From JAVBKX01 sp031553835 (GTDB taxonomy: Bacteria; Bacteroidota; Bacteroidia; Bacteroidales; Azobacteroidaceae), in assembly GCA_031553835.1 (NCBI GenBank), contig JAVBKX010000026.1, positions 58,760-122,759 of the forward strand: 64,000 bases of DNA, read 5' to 3'. Both the position numbers and the translations under genes were made by a program. Positions within the stretch are counted from its first letter, which is position 1. Each line of letters starts with the position of its first letter. Of the stretch, positions 46,109-55,431 are shown in pieces. A model generated the notes under the pieces. The model worked only from the letters and a program-made list of their open reading frames with translations, was not told the origin of the DNA and searched no databases.

Positions 46109-48727
46109 ATGGAAAATAAAAATTATTTTTCGGAATTAAAAAAGAGAAAGAACTCTTTTTTCCGGCCCACACGCTCTTGCCCCGGGTTAATATATTGCGC
46201 CGGATTGCTGTTCGGTCTGATGCTGGCCACATCCTGTATGGACAAAGAAAATGATCCGTATGTGGAGGAACCCGTATGGTTGGGTGGCAGTATCTATGAT
46301 TACCTCGACCATGATGGGAATTTTACATTTTACCTGAAACTAATCGATGATTTAGAATACAAAGAAGTGCTGCAATTGACAGGTAGCAAAACATTGTTTG
46401 CAGTAAAAGACAGTGCTTTCCTCGAATTTTTTAAGGAAAATCCCTGGGGAGTGAAAAATTACGAGCAACTCACGCAGGCTCAGAAAAAATTGCTTTTCAA
46501 ATATTCAATGATCAATAACGCATACTTAATAGAACGGTTGTCGAATTATTACAGTGGAACCGTTTATTATGAGGGAGAAGCTATGCGACGCATCACAGCA
46601 CTCGATCCGCTTGATTCATTGTTTCATGGAGGTGGAAATCAAATCCCTGAAGGCCCCTACTGGAACAGGCACAAAGAAAAGGGAATCTACCTGCTCAAAG
46701 ATAATTCTGATATTCCCATGGTGTTTTTTTCCCAACAATTTATTGATAAATTCCAGATTACAGCTGAAGATTTTTCATTTTTAAGTGGTGGAAAAACAAG
46801 ATCTTATAATGATTTCCATGTCTTCAACAAAAAAGTGATTCAACGGGATATTGTATGTAAAAACGGATACATCCATATATTGGAAGGCTTGGTGATTCCT
46901 CCGGTAAATATGGCCGAATACATTGCAACCAATCCGAATACAAAAATTTTCTCTAAACTGCTGGATCGATTCAGCGCTCCTTATTACAATGACGATGTAA
47001 CTCGCACCTACAGAGCGCTGCATCCCGAATTTCAGGATTCTGTCTTTACAAAAAGATACTATGCCAACAGAGGTGGAACCAGCATAAAACCCGATGGAAA
47101 AAATGCACCGTATCGATTGCCGTTCAATCCCGGATGGAATGCCTATGGGATAGCATCCATCTATCCGGATATGGCAGCCATGTTTGTCCCAACCGATGAA
47201 GTCATGTCGGCCTATTTCAACGCCGACCCTACCGGAGTATTATTAAAACAACGATACGGAGAATGGGATGCACTCCCCGAAGATGTAGCCATTTCTTTTC
47301 TGAGAAGACACATGCGGGCGTCTTTGGTCGAATCTGTGCCCAGCCGCTTCAGCAAAATGGTGGATGAAGAAAACTACCAATTGCCGGTTACTACCGAAAA
47401 TATACTGAAACAACAAAATTACACGGCCGTCAACGGCGAAGTCTATGTCACCAATAAAGTATATACCCCTGTGGACTTTATTTCGGTGTATGGCCCCGTG
47501 CTTCTCAGTGAAGATACCAAAATTATGAACTGGGCTATTTCCCGGACTATTTCTCAGGGGGGTGCTACATTTGCATTCTATAAACTATACCTGAACTCCC
47601 TGGTGGTGAAATACGGGTTATTCATTCCGACCGACGAATACCTCCACCATTATATTGATCCTGTAGCATACGGTCAATTGGGAACTCAGGGAGTATTGAA
47701 ATACTGGATCAATGACAAGACTTCGGCTGTGAATGCCACAGTATATACCTACTCAAAAGCTACCGGAGAAGTCGGCGATTCGGTCAATGTTATTACCAAT
47801 GAAGCGTTTCTGCAAGACCGTCTTTGGAAATTGTTGGACAGCCATATAGTTGTAGGCGACATCAAAGGCGACGGGTATTATGTTACAAAAGCAAACGATA
47901 TTTTCAAAGTTTCCGGAAGTGGCACCCAAATACAAGGAGGATATAATCTGGAAAACAACACGACCATAGATGTAATCAAAAAATATCCTCAGGAAAATGG
48001 AAACACCTATCTGTTGAATGCCCCGATCCAATCGACATTCAAATCGGTTTACTCTATATTGGCGAATGTGGAAAATAGTGATTTTTCGGATTTTCTGGAA
48101 CTGCTGGACGGAGTTCCGAGTGAGTATAAAGACGAAATTCCTCCGATATTTTCTATAAAAGGAATCGACAAAGTAGTTACTTTCTTCAATGCTTATAACT
48201 ATACCGTATATGTGCCGACTAACGAAGCGATCCAGGCAGCCATTCAAACGGGAAAAATAAAAACATGGGAAGAAATTAACCGCCTGACGGGAAGCGAACA
48301 TAAAGCCGAAACGCTGAAGCTGGTACGTTTCCTGAGGTATCACTTCCAGGACAGAGCCATATTTGTAGGACAAGATATCAACGACATCCTCCAGTCCTCC
48401 ACATTGAAACTACCAACCGATACATTTGATTCTCACTTTAAAACAACCAACAATAAGTATTACAAATTGGGGGTAAAAAATGTATCTTCAAGTGAAGGGC
48501 CAACCATTGAAATAACAACAGAAAATCAAAAAACCGCTCGTGTGAAGTTAAAACCAGGTTGTTACAACATCATTGCTAAAGATTATGTCTTCTCCGACCT
48601 GCCTTCCAAATATAAAAATGTGGATGGCACAGGAGCGACTAACGCCGGAGCATTTTCCAATTCGACCATTACAAGCTCGTCGTCGGCTGTGATCCACCTG
48701 ATTGACAACATACTGACTTTTGATTAA
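46109..48727 (+). CDS. Surface lipoprotein with four FAS1 domains
   Basis: I take the ATG at 46109 (MENKNYFSELKKRKNSFF), 2 bases after the previous stop; 872 residues. An unusually long basic n-region precedes the lipoprotein signal CAGLLFGLMLATSC. Four FAS1 domains are marked by KTLFAVKDSAFLEFF, AAMFVPTDEVMSAYF, YGLFIPTDEYLHHYI and YTVYVPTNEAIQAAI, with FAS1 ends such as NGYIHILEGLVIPP and NGEVYVTNKVYTP. It is a paralogue of the protein at 4515-7058: same length, same domain count, matching stretches (FSKLLDRF/FKKLLERF, VWLGGSIYDYL/MKRSIYSTL) and the same place before a related SusC. Its first seven residues repeat those of the LamG protein at 41069. Confidence 0.88.
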   Translation: MENKNYFSELKKRKNSFFRPTRSCPGLIYCAGLLFGLMLATSCMDKENDPYVEEPVWLGGSIYDYLDHDGNFTFYLKLIDDLEYKEVLQLTGSKTLFAVKDSAFLEFFKENPWGVKNYEQLTQAQKKLLFKYSMINNAYLIERLSNYYSGTVYYEGEAMRRITALDPLDSLFHGGGNQIPEGPYWNRHKEKGIYLLKDNSDIPMVFFSQQFIDKFQITAEDFSFLSGGKTRSYNDFHVFNKKVIQRDIVCKNGYIHILEGLVIPPVNMAEYIATNPNTKIFSKLLDRFSAPYYNDDVTRTYRALHPEFQDSVFTKRYYANRGGTSIKPDGKNAPYRLPFNPGWNAYGIASIYPDMAAMFVPTDEVMSAYFNADPTGVLLKQRYGEWDALPEDVAISFLRRHMRASLVESVPSRFSKMVDEENYQLPVTTENILKQQNYTAVNGEVYVTNKVYTPVDFISVYGPVLLSEDTKIMNWAISRTISQGGATFAFYKLYLNSLVVKYGLFIPTDEYLHHYIDPVAYGQLGTQGVLKYWINDKTSAVNATVYTYSKATGEVGDSVNVITNEAFLQDRLWKLLDSHIVVGDIKGDGYYVTKANDIFKVSGSGTQIQGGYNLENNTTIDVIKKYPQENGNTYLLNAPIQSTFKSVYSILANVENSDFSDFLELLDGVPSEYKDEIPPIFSIKGIDKVVTFFNAYNYTVYVPTNEAIQAAIQTGKIKTWEEINRLTGSEHKAETLKLVRFLRYHFQDRAIFVGQDINDILQSSTLKLPTDTFDSHFKTTNNKYYKLGVKNVSSSEGPTIEITTENQKTARVKLKPGCYNIIAKDYVFSDLPSKYKNVDGTGATNAGAFSNSTITSSSSAVIHLIDNILTFD

Positions 48728-48736
48728 AAAAATACG

Positions 48737-48775
48737 GAACAGGTATTATTTCCTGGTTAGTAAATATACCAGTTC
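48737..48775 (+). promoter_or_regulatory. Hairpin in the leader of the first SusC of the large locus
   Basis: GAACAGGTAT (48737-48746) and ATACCAGTTC (48766-48775) pair at 9 of 10 positions around a 19-base loop in the 79-base gap before SusC. No T-run follows, so it is not a standard terminator; it may be a processing or stability element. Confidence 0.45.
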
Positions 48776-48806
48776 TACATGACCTTAAAAAACAAATAAT
48801 TATCGT

Positions 48807-51800
48807 ATGAAATATTCGATTATAACATTATGCCTTGTCGCTTTAATATGCCTGCCCTATTGCGGAATCGCTCAAAATAAAAGCGGGACAATTGTAGTAC
48901 AGGGGAAAGTAACAGAAGAACTTAGCAAAGATGCTCTTATCGGTGTCAGCGTTTCTGAAATCGATGCAACTAATCGCGTAGTAAATGGAACAGTCACAGA
49001 CATTGACGGAAACTATGTGATCAGAGTAAATAACATCAATAATAAATTATCATTCAGCTACATAGGACTTAAAAAAAAGGAAGTCAAAATAGGCGACCGG
49101 ACAGTAATTAATATTACGATGCAGGATGATGCCACCGTAATCAATGAAGTAAGCATCACTGCCACCCGTAAAAGTTCACAGGGAGGCTATGTAATTCCTA
49201 CCCGCGAAGTGGGTACTGCGATTCAGACCATCAGCGCCAAAGAATTCGAAGGATTACAGGTGACTTCTATTGACGATGCCCTTCAGGGACGGATTGCCGG
49301 TTTGGACATTGTTGCCAACTCTTCCGACCCGGGAAGCGCCACATCCATGCGTATCCGCGGAGTCAGCTCCATCAATGGAGACAACGAACCTTTGATTGTA
49401 CTGAACGGCATACCTTATTCCATTGAAATTGATAAAAGTTTCGACTTTGCCAGCTCCAACTCGGAACAATATGCCAACATGTTGAGTATCAATCCGGATG
49501 ACATTTTAGAAATCTCGGTTTTGAAAGACGCGGCGGCGTCGGCTATCTGGGGATCCAAGGGCGCTAACGGAGTCATCATGATTACCACTAAAAAAGGAGC
49601 TACCGGAAAAACAAAGGTAGAATACAGCTATCGCTACACTCATACCAAACAACCGGCCGGTAGAAAAATGCTTACCGGTGACGATTATACCATGTATATC
49701 AAAGAAGCTTACCTCAATCCGAGGCAGGACGACAACGCAAATAATAAACCGGAATACAACTACGACCAAAACTATCCCGATTACGAAAATTTCAATAATA
49801 ATACCGATTGGGTGAGTGAAGTAACCCAAACAGGGCATATTCACGACCACTACCTCACTGTTTCCGGAGGAGGAGACAGGGCGATATACAGGGTTTCCGG
49901 AGGTTATCTGCAACAAGACGGAACCATTATCGGACAGGAGTTCCAACGCTTTTCCTCACGCGCTCAATTTGAATATGCAGTATCCGATCGGATTCGGTTT
50001 ACATCGGAATTTTCATTTACCTATTCCGATAATGACAGAAATTACGATTATGAGATCAGGGCAAATACATGGATTAATTCGCTGGGAATCGCATACATCA
50101 AAATGCCCAACGTAAGTGTATATAAGCAGGATCAATCAGGGAATAATACCAACGAATTCTACAATATTCCCAGGAATTCCACCCTCAACGACAGCCAAAA
50201 GTATCTGAGAAATCCGGTAGCCATGGCAATGCAGGCAACCAACCGCCTGCAATCGACCCGTATTCTTCCGGTTTTTGCATTAAGATATGATTTATTGGAT
50301 CCGAATGACCAAATGCTTCGGTTAAATTTTAATGTTTCTTTTGATACGAACAACGACAAAACCACCCGGTTTCTCCCCAGTTCTGTTTCTAACCTGTACT
50401 GGGACAATGGAAGTGTCAACAGAGCGGAAGATGTCGATGACGAACGGTTGAATATCTTCAACGAAAACAGTCTCCTATGGATGCCTAAATTCAGCAACAA
50501 AGATCATTCCATGACTTTGTACGAAGCAGTGCAATTCACCATGGGAAACGGCACCAAACAAGGAATCGCCACTTACGGATTACCTTCGGGCCAGGCCATC
50601 GATGCCTCCAATTTTGGTTTTCTGGAAGGAGCCAAAGTTGAACGGTCTTCCTGGAGAAACGTAGCATTTATGACACGGGCGCACTATGCCTACAAAGGAA
50701 GATATATTATCGACGGAACCATCCGGACTGAAGGTAGTACCCGGTTTGGGCCGGACAATCGCTGGGGAAACTTCCCGGGGCTTTCTCTGAAATGGATCAT
50801 CTCCGATGAAGAATTCATGGAACCGACAAAAAAATGGCTGAGCATGTTGGCGCTACGTCCGTCCTGGGGTATCAGCGGAAACTCTCCTGACAGAGAATAC
50901 CTGCATTTCAGCCGCTATTCAACCTATGGAAGTTATATGGATATGCCGGCAGTAAAACCCAATTCGCTACGGCTCAATGACCTGAAATGGGAAAAAAATA
51001 CGCAGTATAACTACGGTGCGGAAATCGGACTGTTTGACGATGCATATTATCTCGAATTCAACTATTACACCAAACATGTAGAAGATTTATTATTCAAAGA
51101 TGTAAGAATTTCATCTGTTTCCGGATTCCCCAGCCTGTCGTACATTAACGGGGGAACCATGGATAATGAGGGTTGGGAAATCAATCTTCAGGCAAACCGG
51201 TTTGTGAAAGTTAAAGATTTTAGTATGGACTTTACCTTGAATCTGGCGAATAACATCAATAAAATAGACAAATTGGATCAAACCCTGCTGGATGTATATA
51301 ACTCCGACTACAATTATCAAAACGGTTCTTATATAACCCGGATACAGGAAGGTAACTCATTTGGTTCTATTTATGGTTTCCGGTATAAAGGAACTTATAA
51401 ATATGATAAATATGAAACCGCCATGCGGGAAGCCGGAACGATCTACGATACACAAACCAATAAGCCGCTGGCTCCTTTTGCTACCGACGCTTCCGGAAAT
51501 GTGATCCTCGACCAGAACGGAAAACCCAAGCCAATCTATTTTCATTACAACGATCAAGACGTCCGCCATCAATTCAGAGGTGGAGATGCCATCTATGAAG
51601 ACATCAATAATGATGGTATCATTGATGAACTGGATATTGTTTACTTAGGCAATTGTAATCCAAAATTGAATGGAGGATTCGGACCTACTTTCCGGTACAA
51701 AAATTTCTCCTGCAAATTGTTTTTCAACTTCCGGTACGGAAACAAAATAGTAAATACCGCCCGCATGGATGCGGAAAACATGTACTACGACAACAACCAG

Positions 51801-52157
51801 AGTACAGCAGTCAACTGGCGCTGGAGAAAAGACGGCGATGAAACCAATATGCCGCGGGCCTTGTATAATTACGGATACAACTGGCTGGGAAGCGACCGCT
51901 ATGTGGAAGATGGTTCTTTCCTGCGGTTCAAATACCTGACTTTCAATTACGCTGTTCCCAGTTCCACCGTGTCGAAATACGGACTTAATAAACTGTCATT
52001 TTACCTGACATTTAACAATTTATACATCTGGAGTAAATATAAAGGAGTAGATCCCGAAATTGGTTACGGCACATTGGAAAACAAAGGATTGAGTTACGAC
52101 CGGAACAGTACTCCGCGTACCAAAGATTTTACATTAGGAATTTCGGTAGGATTTTAA
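48807..52157 (+). CDS. SusC/RagA-family TonB-dependent transporter (first of the large locus)
   Basis: The 1116-residue protein has a signal peptide (MKYSIITLCLVALICLPYCG, ending near IAQN), a carboxypeptidase-D-like domain about 30-112, a TonB plug with IDDALQGRIAGLDIV, SMRIRGVSSINGDNEPLIVL and VLKDAAASAIWGSKGANGVI, and a barrel ending FTLGISVGF. Outer-membrane import of oligosaccharides with its SusD partner, which starts 12 bases downstream. It is clearly closer to the SusC at 1166-4489 than to the one at 55432-58623: the segments NRVVNGTV, FSYIGL, SDRYVEDGSFLRFKYLTFNY and GVDPEIGY are shared. The two loci may therefore take up related substrates. Confidence 0.96.
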   Translation: MKYSIITLCLVALICLPYCGIAQNKSGTIVVQGKVTEELSKDALIGVSVSEIDATNRVVNGTVTDIDGNYVIRVNNINNKLSFSYIGLKKKEVKIGDRTVINITMQDDATVINEVSITATRKSSQGGYVIPTREVGTAIQTISAKEFEGLQVTSIDDALQGRIAGLDIVANSSDPGSATSMRIRGVSSINGDNEPLIVLNGIPYSIEIDKSFDFASSNSEQYANMLSINPDDILEISVLKDAAASAIWGSKGANGVIMITTKKGATGKTKVEYSYRYTHTKQPAGRKMLTGDDYTMYIKEAYLNPRQDDNANNKPEYNYDQNYPDYENFNNNTDWVSEVTQTGHIHDHYLTVSGGGDRAIYRVSGGYLQQDGTIIGQEFQRFSSRAQFEYAVSDRIRFTSEFSFTYSDNDRNYDYEIRANTWINSLGIAYIKMPNVSVYKQDQSGNNTNEFYNIPRNSTLNDSQKYLRNPVAMAMQATNRLQSTRILPVFALRYDLLDPNDQMLRLNFNVSFDTNNDKTTRFLPSSVSNLYWDNGSVNRAEDVDDERLNIFNENSLLWMPKFSNKDHSMTLYEAVQFTMGNGTKQGIATYGLPSGQAIDASNFGFLEGAKVERSSWRNVAFMTRAHYAYKGRYIIDGTIRTEGSTRFGPDNRWGNFPGLSLKWIISDEEFMEPTKKWLSMLALRPSWGISGNSPDREYLHFSRYSTYGSYMDMPAVKPNSLRLNDLKWEKNTQYNYGAEIGLFDDAYYLEFNYYTKHVEDLLFKDVRISSVSGFPSLSYINGGTMDNEGWEINLQANRFVKVKDFSMDFTLNLANNINKIDKLDQTLLDVYNSDYNYQNGSYITRIQEGNSFGSIYGFRYKGTYKYDKYETAMREAGTIYDTQTNKPLAPFATDASGNVILDQNGKPKPIYFHYNDQDVRHQFRGGDAIYEDINNDGIIDELDIVYLGNCNPKLNGGFGPTFRYKNFSCKLFFNFRYGNKIVNTARMDAENMYYDNNQSTAVNWRWRKDGDETNMPRALYNYGYNWLGSDRYVEDGSFLRFKYLTFNYAVPSSTVSKYGLNKLSFYLTFNNLYIWSKYKGVDPEIGYGTLENKGLSYDRNSTPRTKDFTLGISVGF

Positions 52158-52169
52158 AACATTTGAAAA

Positions 52170-53765
52170 ATGAAAAAACAATTAGCAAAAATAGCATTAT
52201 CAATACTACTGGTTACAGGCATGACAGGATGCGACGACTGGTTGACCATGAAACCGGAAAATGATATTGTGTTGGATGATTTCTGGGATACAAAAGCCGA
52301 TGTGGAATCTGTGCTTGCCTCATGCTACAGGAGCATGACGGAACCAGGTTGTATCGAACGGATGATTGTATGGGGAGAATTACGATCAGACAATATGGTG
52401 GTGGGAAGAGCATTCCCGGGCGGTCACGATATGTATAAAATATTAATAGGAAATCTGAAATCCGACAATGCCTATGCCAGCTGGTCTCCCTTTTATACCG
52501 TTATCAACATCTGCAATACCTTGTTGCATTATGCTCCGCAAGTAGTGGAACAGGATGAAAATTTCACATCCAAGGAATTGGAACTGCTCGAAGGCGAGGT
52601 AATAACCTTACGGGCGCTGGCCTATTTTTACCTGGTAAGGGCATTTCGTGATGTTCCTTATGTGGACAAAGCCAGTATTGACGACTCCCAGAATTATTCC
52701 CCGGCCAAAAATTCTGAAGCCGAATTATTGGATCTGCTCATTAACGATTTGGAACTTATCAAAAAAAACAACAACATTCGGGCAGGATATGGAAATGCGA
52801 CTTACAACAAAGGCCGGATCACCAGGAATTCCATGCTGTCGCTGTTGGCCGATATTTACCTTTGGAAGGGCGATTACGCCAAATGCATCGAAAATTGCAA
52901 TCTGGTGATAGCATCTTCCGACCTGAAATTAGTTGCAGATTCGGAGTTGGCATATTCCCAGATTTTTTACAGGGGAAACTCTTCCGAAAGCATCTTTGAA
53001 TTGCAATTCAGTGACAAGGACATGATCAATGGTATCGTACAGGAATTGTATGGCAAAGCGGGCGAAATCACCGGATTGCTCTCATTTCCATCCGCTTTAG
53101 CTTATACTAAAATGGCGACAACGACTTATACCGGTTCTCACAGCCCTTTCAACTACAAACTACCCGATCAGACCTATGAAGGCGTCGATGATGTAAGGGC
53201 AAGATATTCTTATGCCAATTTTAATGGCTATATATTTTCCATTTTCAAATATCCGGGCGCCAATGTTATCGAAAATACCATCACTCAAAATTTAAGTTAC
53301 TCCTACCGGATGAATACTCCCAACTGGATTGTGTACCGTTTATCCGACATCATGCTGATGAAAGCCGAAGCATTGGTACAACTCAATGAAAACGAGGAAG
53401 CAAACTATGCTGTAGCACTCGAGCTGGTCAATACTGTTTACCGGCGCTCCAACCCCAAATCAACTCTTCTTGTGATATCAAACTATCCTACAAAAAAAGA
53501 TATGGAAAAGTTGGTATTACGTGAACGCCAACGCGAGCTCCTGTTTGAAGGGAAACGTTGGTTTGATTTGGCGAGATTAGCCCGTCGGGAAAATTCAGTA
53601 CTGTCTGTCAACCAATACATAACGGAAAAGATGGACGAATCGGCATCGATCGGTCTGGCTTCAATGGATGCCCTGTATATGCCCATTGCCAAAGGCGAAT
53701 TGGAAGCGAATAAGAATCTTAAACAAAATCCATTTTATGAGGAACACAGTTCTTCTCAACGGTAA
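52170..53765 (+). CDS. SusD/RagB-family lipoprotein (first of the large locus)
   Basis: The 531-residue protein has a lipoprotein signal (MKKQLAKIALSILLVTGMTG then C) and continues DDWLTMKPENDIVLDDFWDT, the same opening as the left-edge SusD. The TPR-like helices include EVITLRALAYFYLVRAFRDV and SMLSLLADIYLWKGDYAKCI. The C-terminal signature is LRERQRELLFEGKRWFDLAR. Normal family length, complete. It is the lid of the SusC encoded 12 bases upstream. It is followed after 41 bases by another FAS1 gene. Confidence 0.95.
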   Translation: MKKQLAKIALSILLVTGMTGCDDWLTMKPENDIVLDDFWDTKADVESVLASCYRSMTEPGCIERMIVWGELRSDNMVVGRAFPGGHDMYKILIGNLKSDNAYASWSPFYTVINICNTLLHYAPQVVEQDENFTSKELELLEGEVITLRALAYFYLVRAFRDVPYVDKASIDDSQNYSPAKNSEAELLDLLINDLELIKKNNNIRAGYGNATYNKGRITRNSMLSLLADIYLWKGDYAKCIENCNLVIASSDLKLVADSELAYSQIFYRGNSSESIFELQFSDKDMINGIVQELYGKAGEITGLLSFPSALAYTKMATTTYTGSHSPFNYKLPDQTYEGVDDVRARYSYANFNGYIFSIFKYPGANVIENTITQNLSYSYRMNTPNWIVYRLSDIMLMKAEALVQLNENEEANYAVALELVNTVYRRSNPKSTLLVISNYPTKKDMEKLVLRERQRELLFEGKRWFDLARLARRENSVLSVNQYITEKMDESASIGLASMDALYMPIAKGELEANKNLKQNPFYEEHSSSQR

Positions 53766-53806
53766 CTGCATGTGTATCGGAAATGGATCATATAAACAAC
53801 AATGTT

Positions 53807-55399
53807 ATGGAAAAATATAGAAATTCATTGATTTTACTCCTGTTTGCATACTGTTTACTACCTGTGGCATGCAACGACGAATGGGACGATCATTATAAAG
53901 AAAGTGAAACAAACAACCTGGAGATGACAGACTACCTGAAGTCAAACGAAAATCTGAGTACTTTTACAAAAATACTCGAACTAACTGGGTATGACGACAC
54001 GCTCAAGTTATCGCGGTCTTATACGGTTTTTGCCCCGACCAACCAGGCTTTGGAAAATATAAATATGAACGATATGGACATGCTGAAAAAAATAGTCGGC
54101 AACCATATTGCTAATTATCCTTATACCACATCCGAGTTACTAACGGATACAACAGTTATAAAACTCCTGATGTATAATAAAAAATATATCCGTTTTGAAG
54201 GAAAAACAGGTTATACTTTCGGGGATAAAACAATCTCTACCCCCAACATCATTACAAAAAACGGGATCGTACATATTTTGGAAAATTATTGCCCGTATCA
54301 GTACAATATATGGGAATTCATCCAGGTATATCCCGGAATCGACTCAATAAGAAACTATGCCAATTCTTTGTCGGAGTTAGCATTTGACAGAGCTGCCAGT
54401 TATGACAAAGACAATATTTTTATCGATTCTGTCTTCACAGAACAAAACTGGATATTAGACAATTTGGGAGCTATAGACCGTGAACAGAATATGTACACAG
54501 CCATTCTGCCAACCAATGAAGCATGGAACGAGGCTTATCAACAGCTATTTCCACATTACAAATCATTAAATAAAACCGTTGAAGAAAAAGAGGTAGATGG
54601 AGCTGCATTACAAGTTTCACGAACCAAATGGGCGGTTTCAAAGAATTTCCTTTACAGAGGAATGATAACCGATCCGGCCGACCGGGATTCGATCACATCC
54701 TGCCTTCGTGAAAGCGGCTACTACAAAGTGGTCAAAAATCCGGGTTATTTGTTTGAAGGCGCTACTTCGGTTGAAATGAGTAACGGCATCAGTTATATCA
54801 CCAACAAATTACTCAACAAACCCGAAGACTTCTGGTTCCCGGAAATTCGGGTAGAAGCCGAAAGCAATACTTATTCCCTCCGGGAATACTCCAACTGCAC
54901 ATTGGAATCATATTCAAGCATCGGGACCAATGTCAAAACTTCTAAAAATTTGTATGTGCGGATGGAGAGCCTGGCAACTGGCGCCTTATCCAGGATTTCG
55001 GCTACATTCCCGATCCCGAATACATTAGCAGGAATAAAATACAATATTTATTGTGTATTTGTTCCGACCTCAGCCATCGACCCGACCGATTTACGTCCAT
55101 TCCTGGCTAATTTTTACTTGAGTTATATAGGAGCCGATGGGAAAATCAAAAAAGATCAAAAATTAATACCGGTGAGCAATACAACAACACCCGATCAGGT
55201 GACCAAGTTGCTTGTTGCCGAAAATTTTGAATTTTCTTATTGCGACCTCGTCGAATCATCTACATTAGAGGCGATGAAAAAAGAAATCCACGTTTTCCTG
55301 AAAATTGAGAATGCAGCAAGTACCACCGATGAAAGACAAGGGAAGTACAGCAGGCATATAGGACTTGACTGTATCATTCTGGAACCCGTGATTGAATAA
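53807..55399 (+). CDS. Surface lipoprotein with two FAS1 domains and a C-terminal beta-rich domain
   Basis: The start at 53807 (MEKYRNSLILLLFAYCLLPV then AC) places the lipobox correctly; an in-frame ATG at 53783 would add 8 residues. 530 residues. FAS1 domain one is marked by YTVFAPTNQALENI and NGIVHILENYCPYQ, domain two by YTAILPTNEAWNEAY and NGISYITNKLLNKP. From about residue 350 a beta-rich C-terminal domain starts (WFPEIRVEAESNTYSLREYS) and ends HIGLDCIILEPVIE. The layout equals that of the 624-residue protein at 44232, including the opening DEWDDHYKE...LSTFTKILELTGYDDTL. It lies between the first and second SusC/D pairs, so it probably belongs to the second pair. Confidence 0.85.
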   Translation: MEKYRNSLILLLFAYCLLPVACNDEWDDHYKESETNNLEMTDYLKSNENLSTFTKILELTGYDDTLKLSRSYTVFAPTNQALENINMNDMDMLKKIVGNHIANYPYTTSELLTDTTVIKLLMYNKKYIRFEGKTGYTFGDKTISTPNIITKNGIVHILENYCPYQYNIWEFIQVYPGIDSIRNYANSLSELAFDRAASYDKDNIFIDSVFTEQNWILDNLGAIDREQNMYTAILPTNEAWNEAYQQLFPHYKSLNKTVEEKEVDGAALQVSRTKWAVSKNFLYRGMITDPADRDSITSCLRESGYYKVVKNPGYLFEGATSVEMSNGISYITNKLLNKPEDFWFPEIRVEAESNTYSLREYSNCTLESYSSIGTNVKTSKNLYVRMESLATGALSRISATFPIPNTLAGIKYNIYCVFVPTSAIDPTDLRPFLANFYLSYIGADGKIKKDQKLIPVSNTTTPDQVTKLLVAENFEFSYCDLVESSTLEAMKKEIHVFLKIENAASTTDERQGKYSRHIGLDCIILEPVIE

Positions 55400-55431
55400 T
55401 ATTATCTATTAAAAAGATAAATTTTGACATA

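Noticed and set aside
47753..48373. 206-residue ORF antisense to the 4xFAS1 gene of the large locus
   Set aside because: Shadow frame inside a confident coding region.
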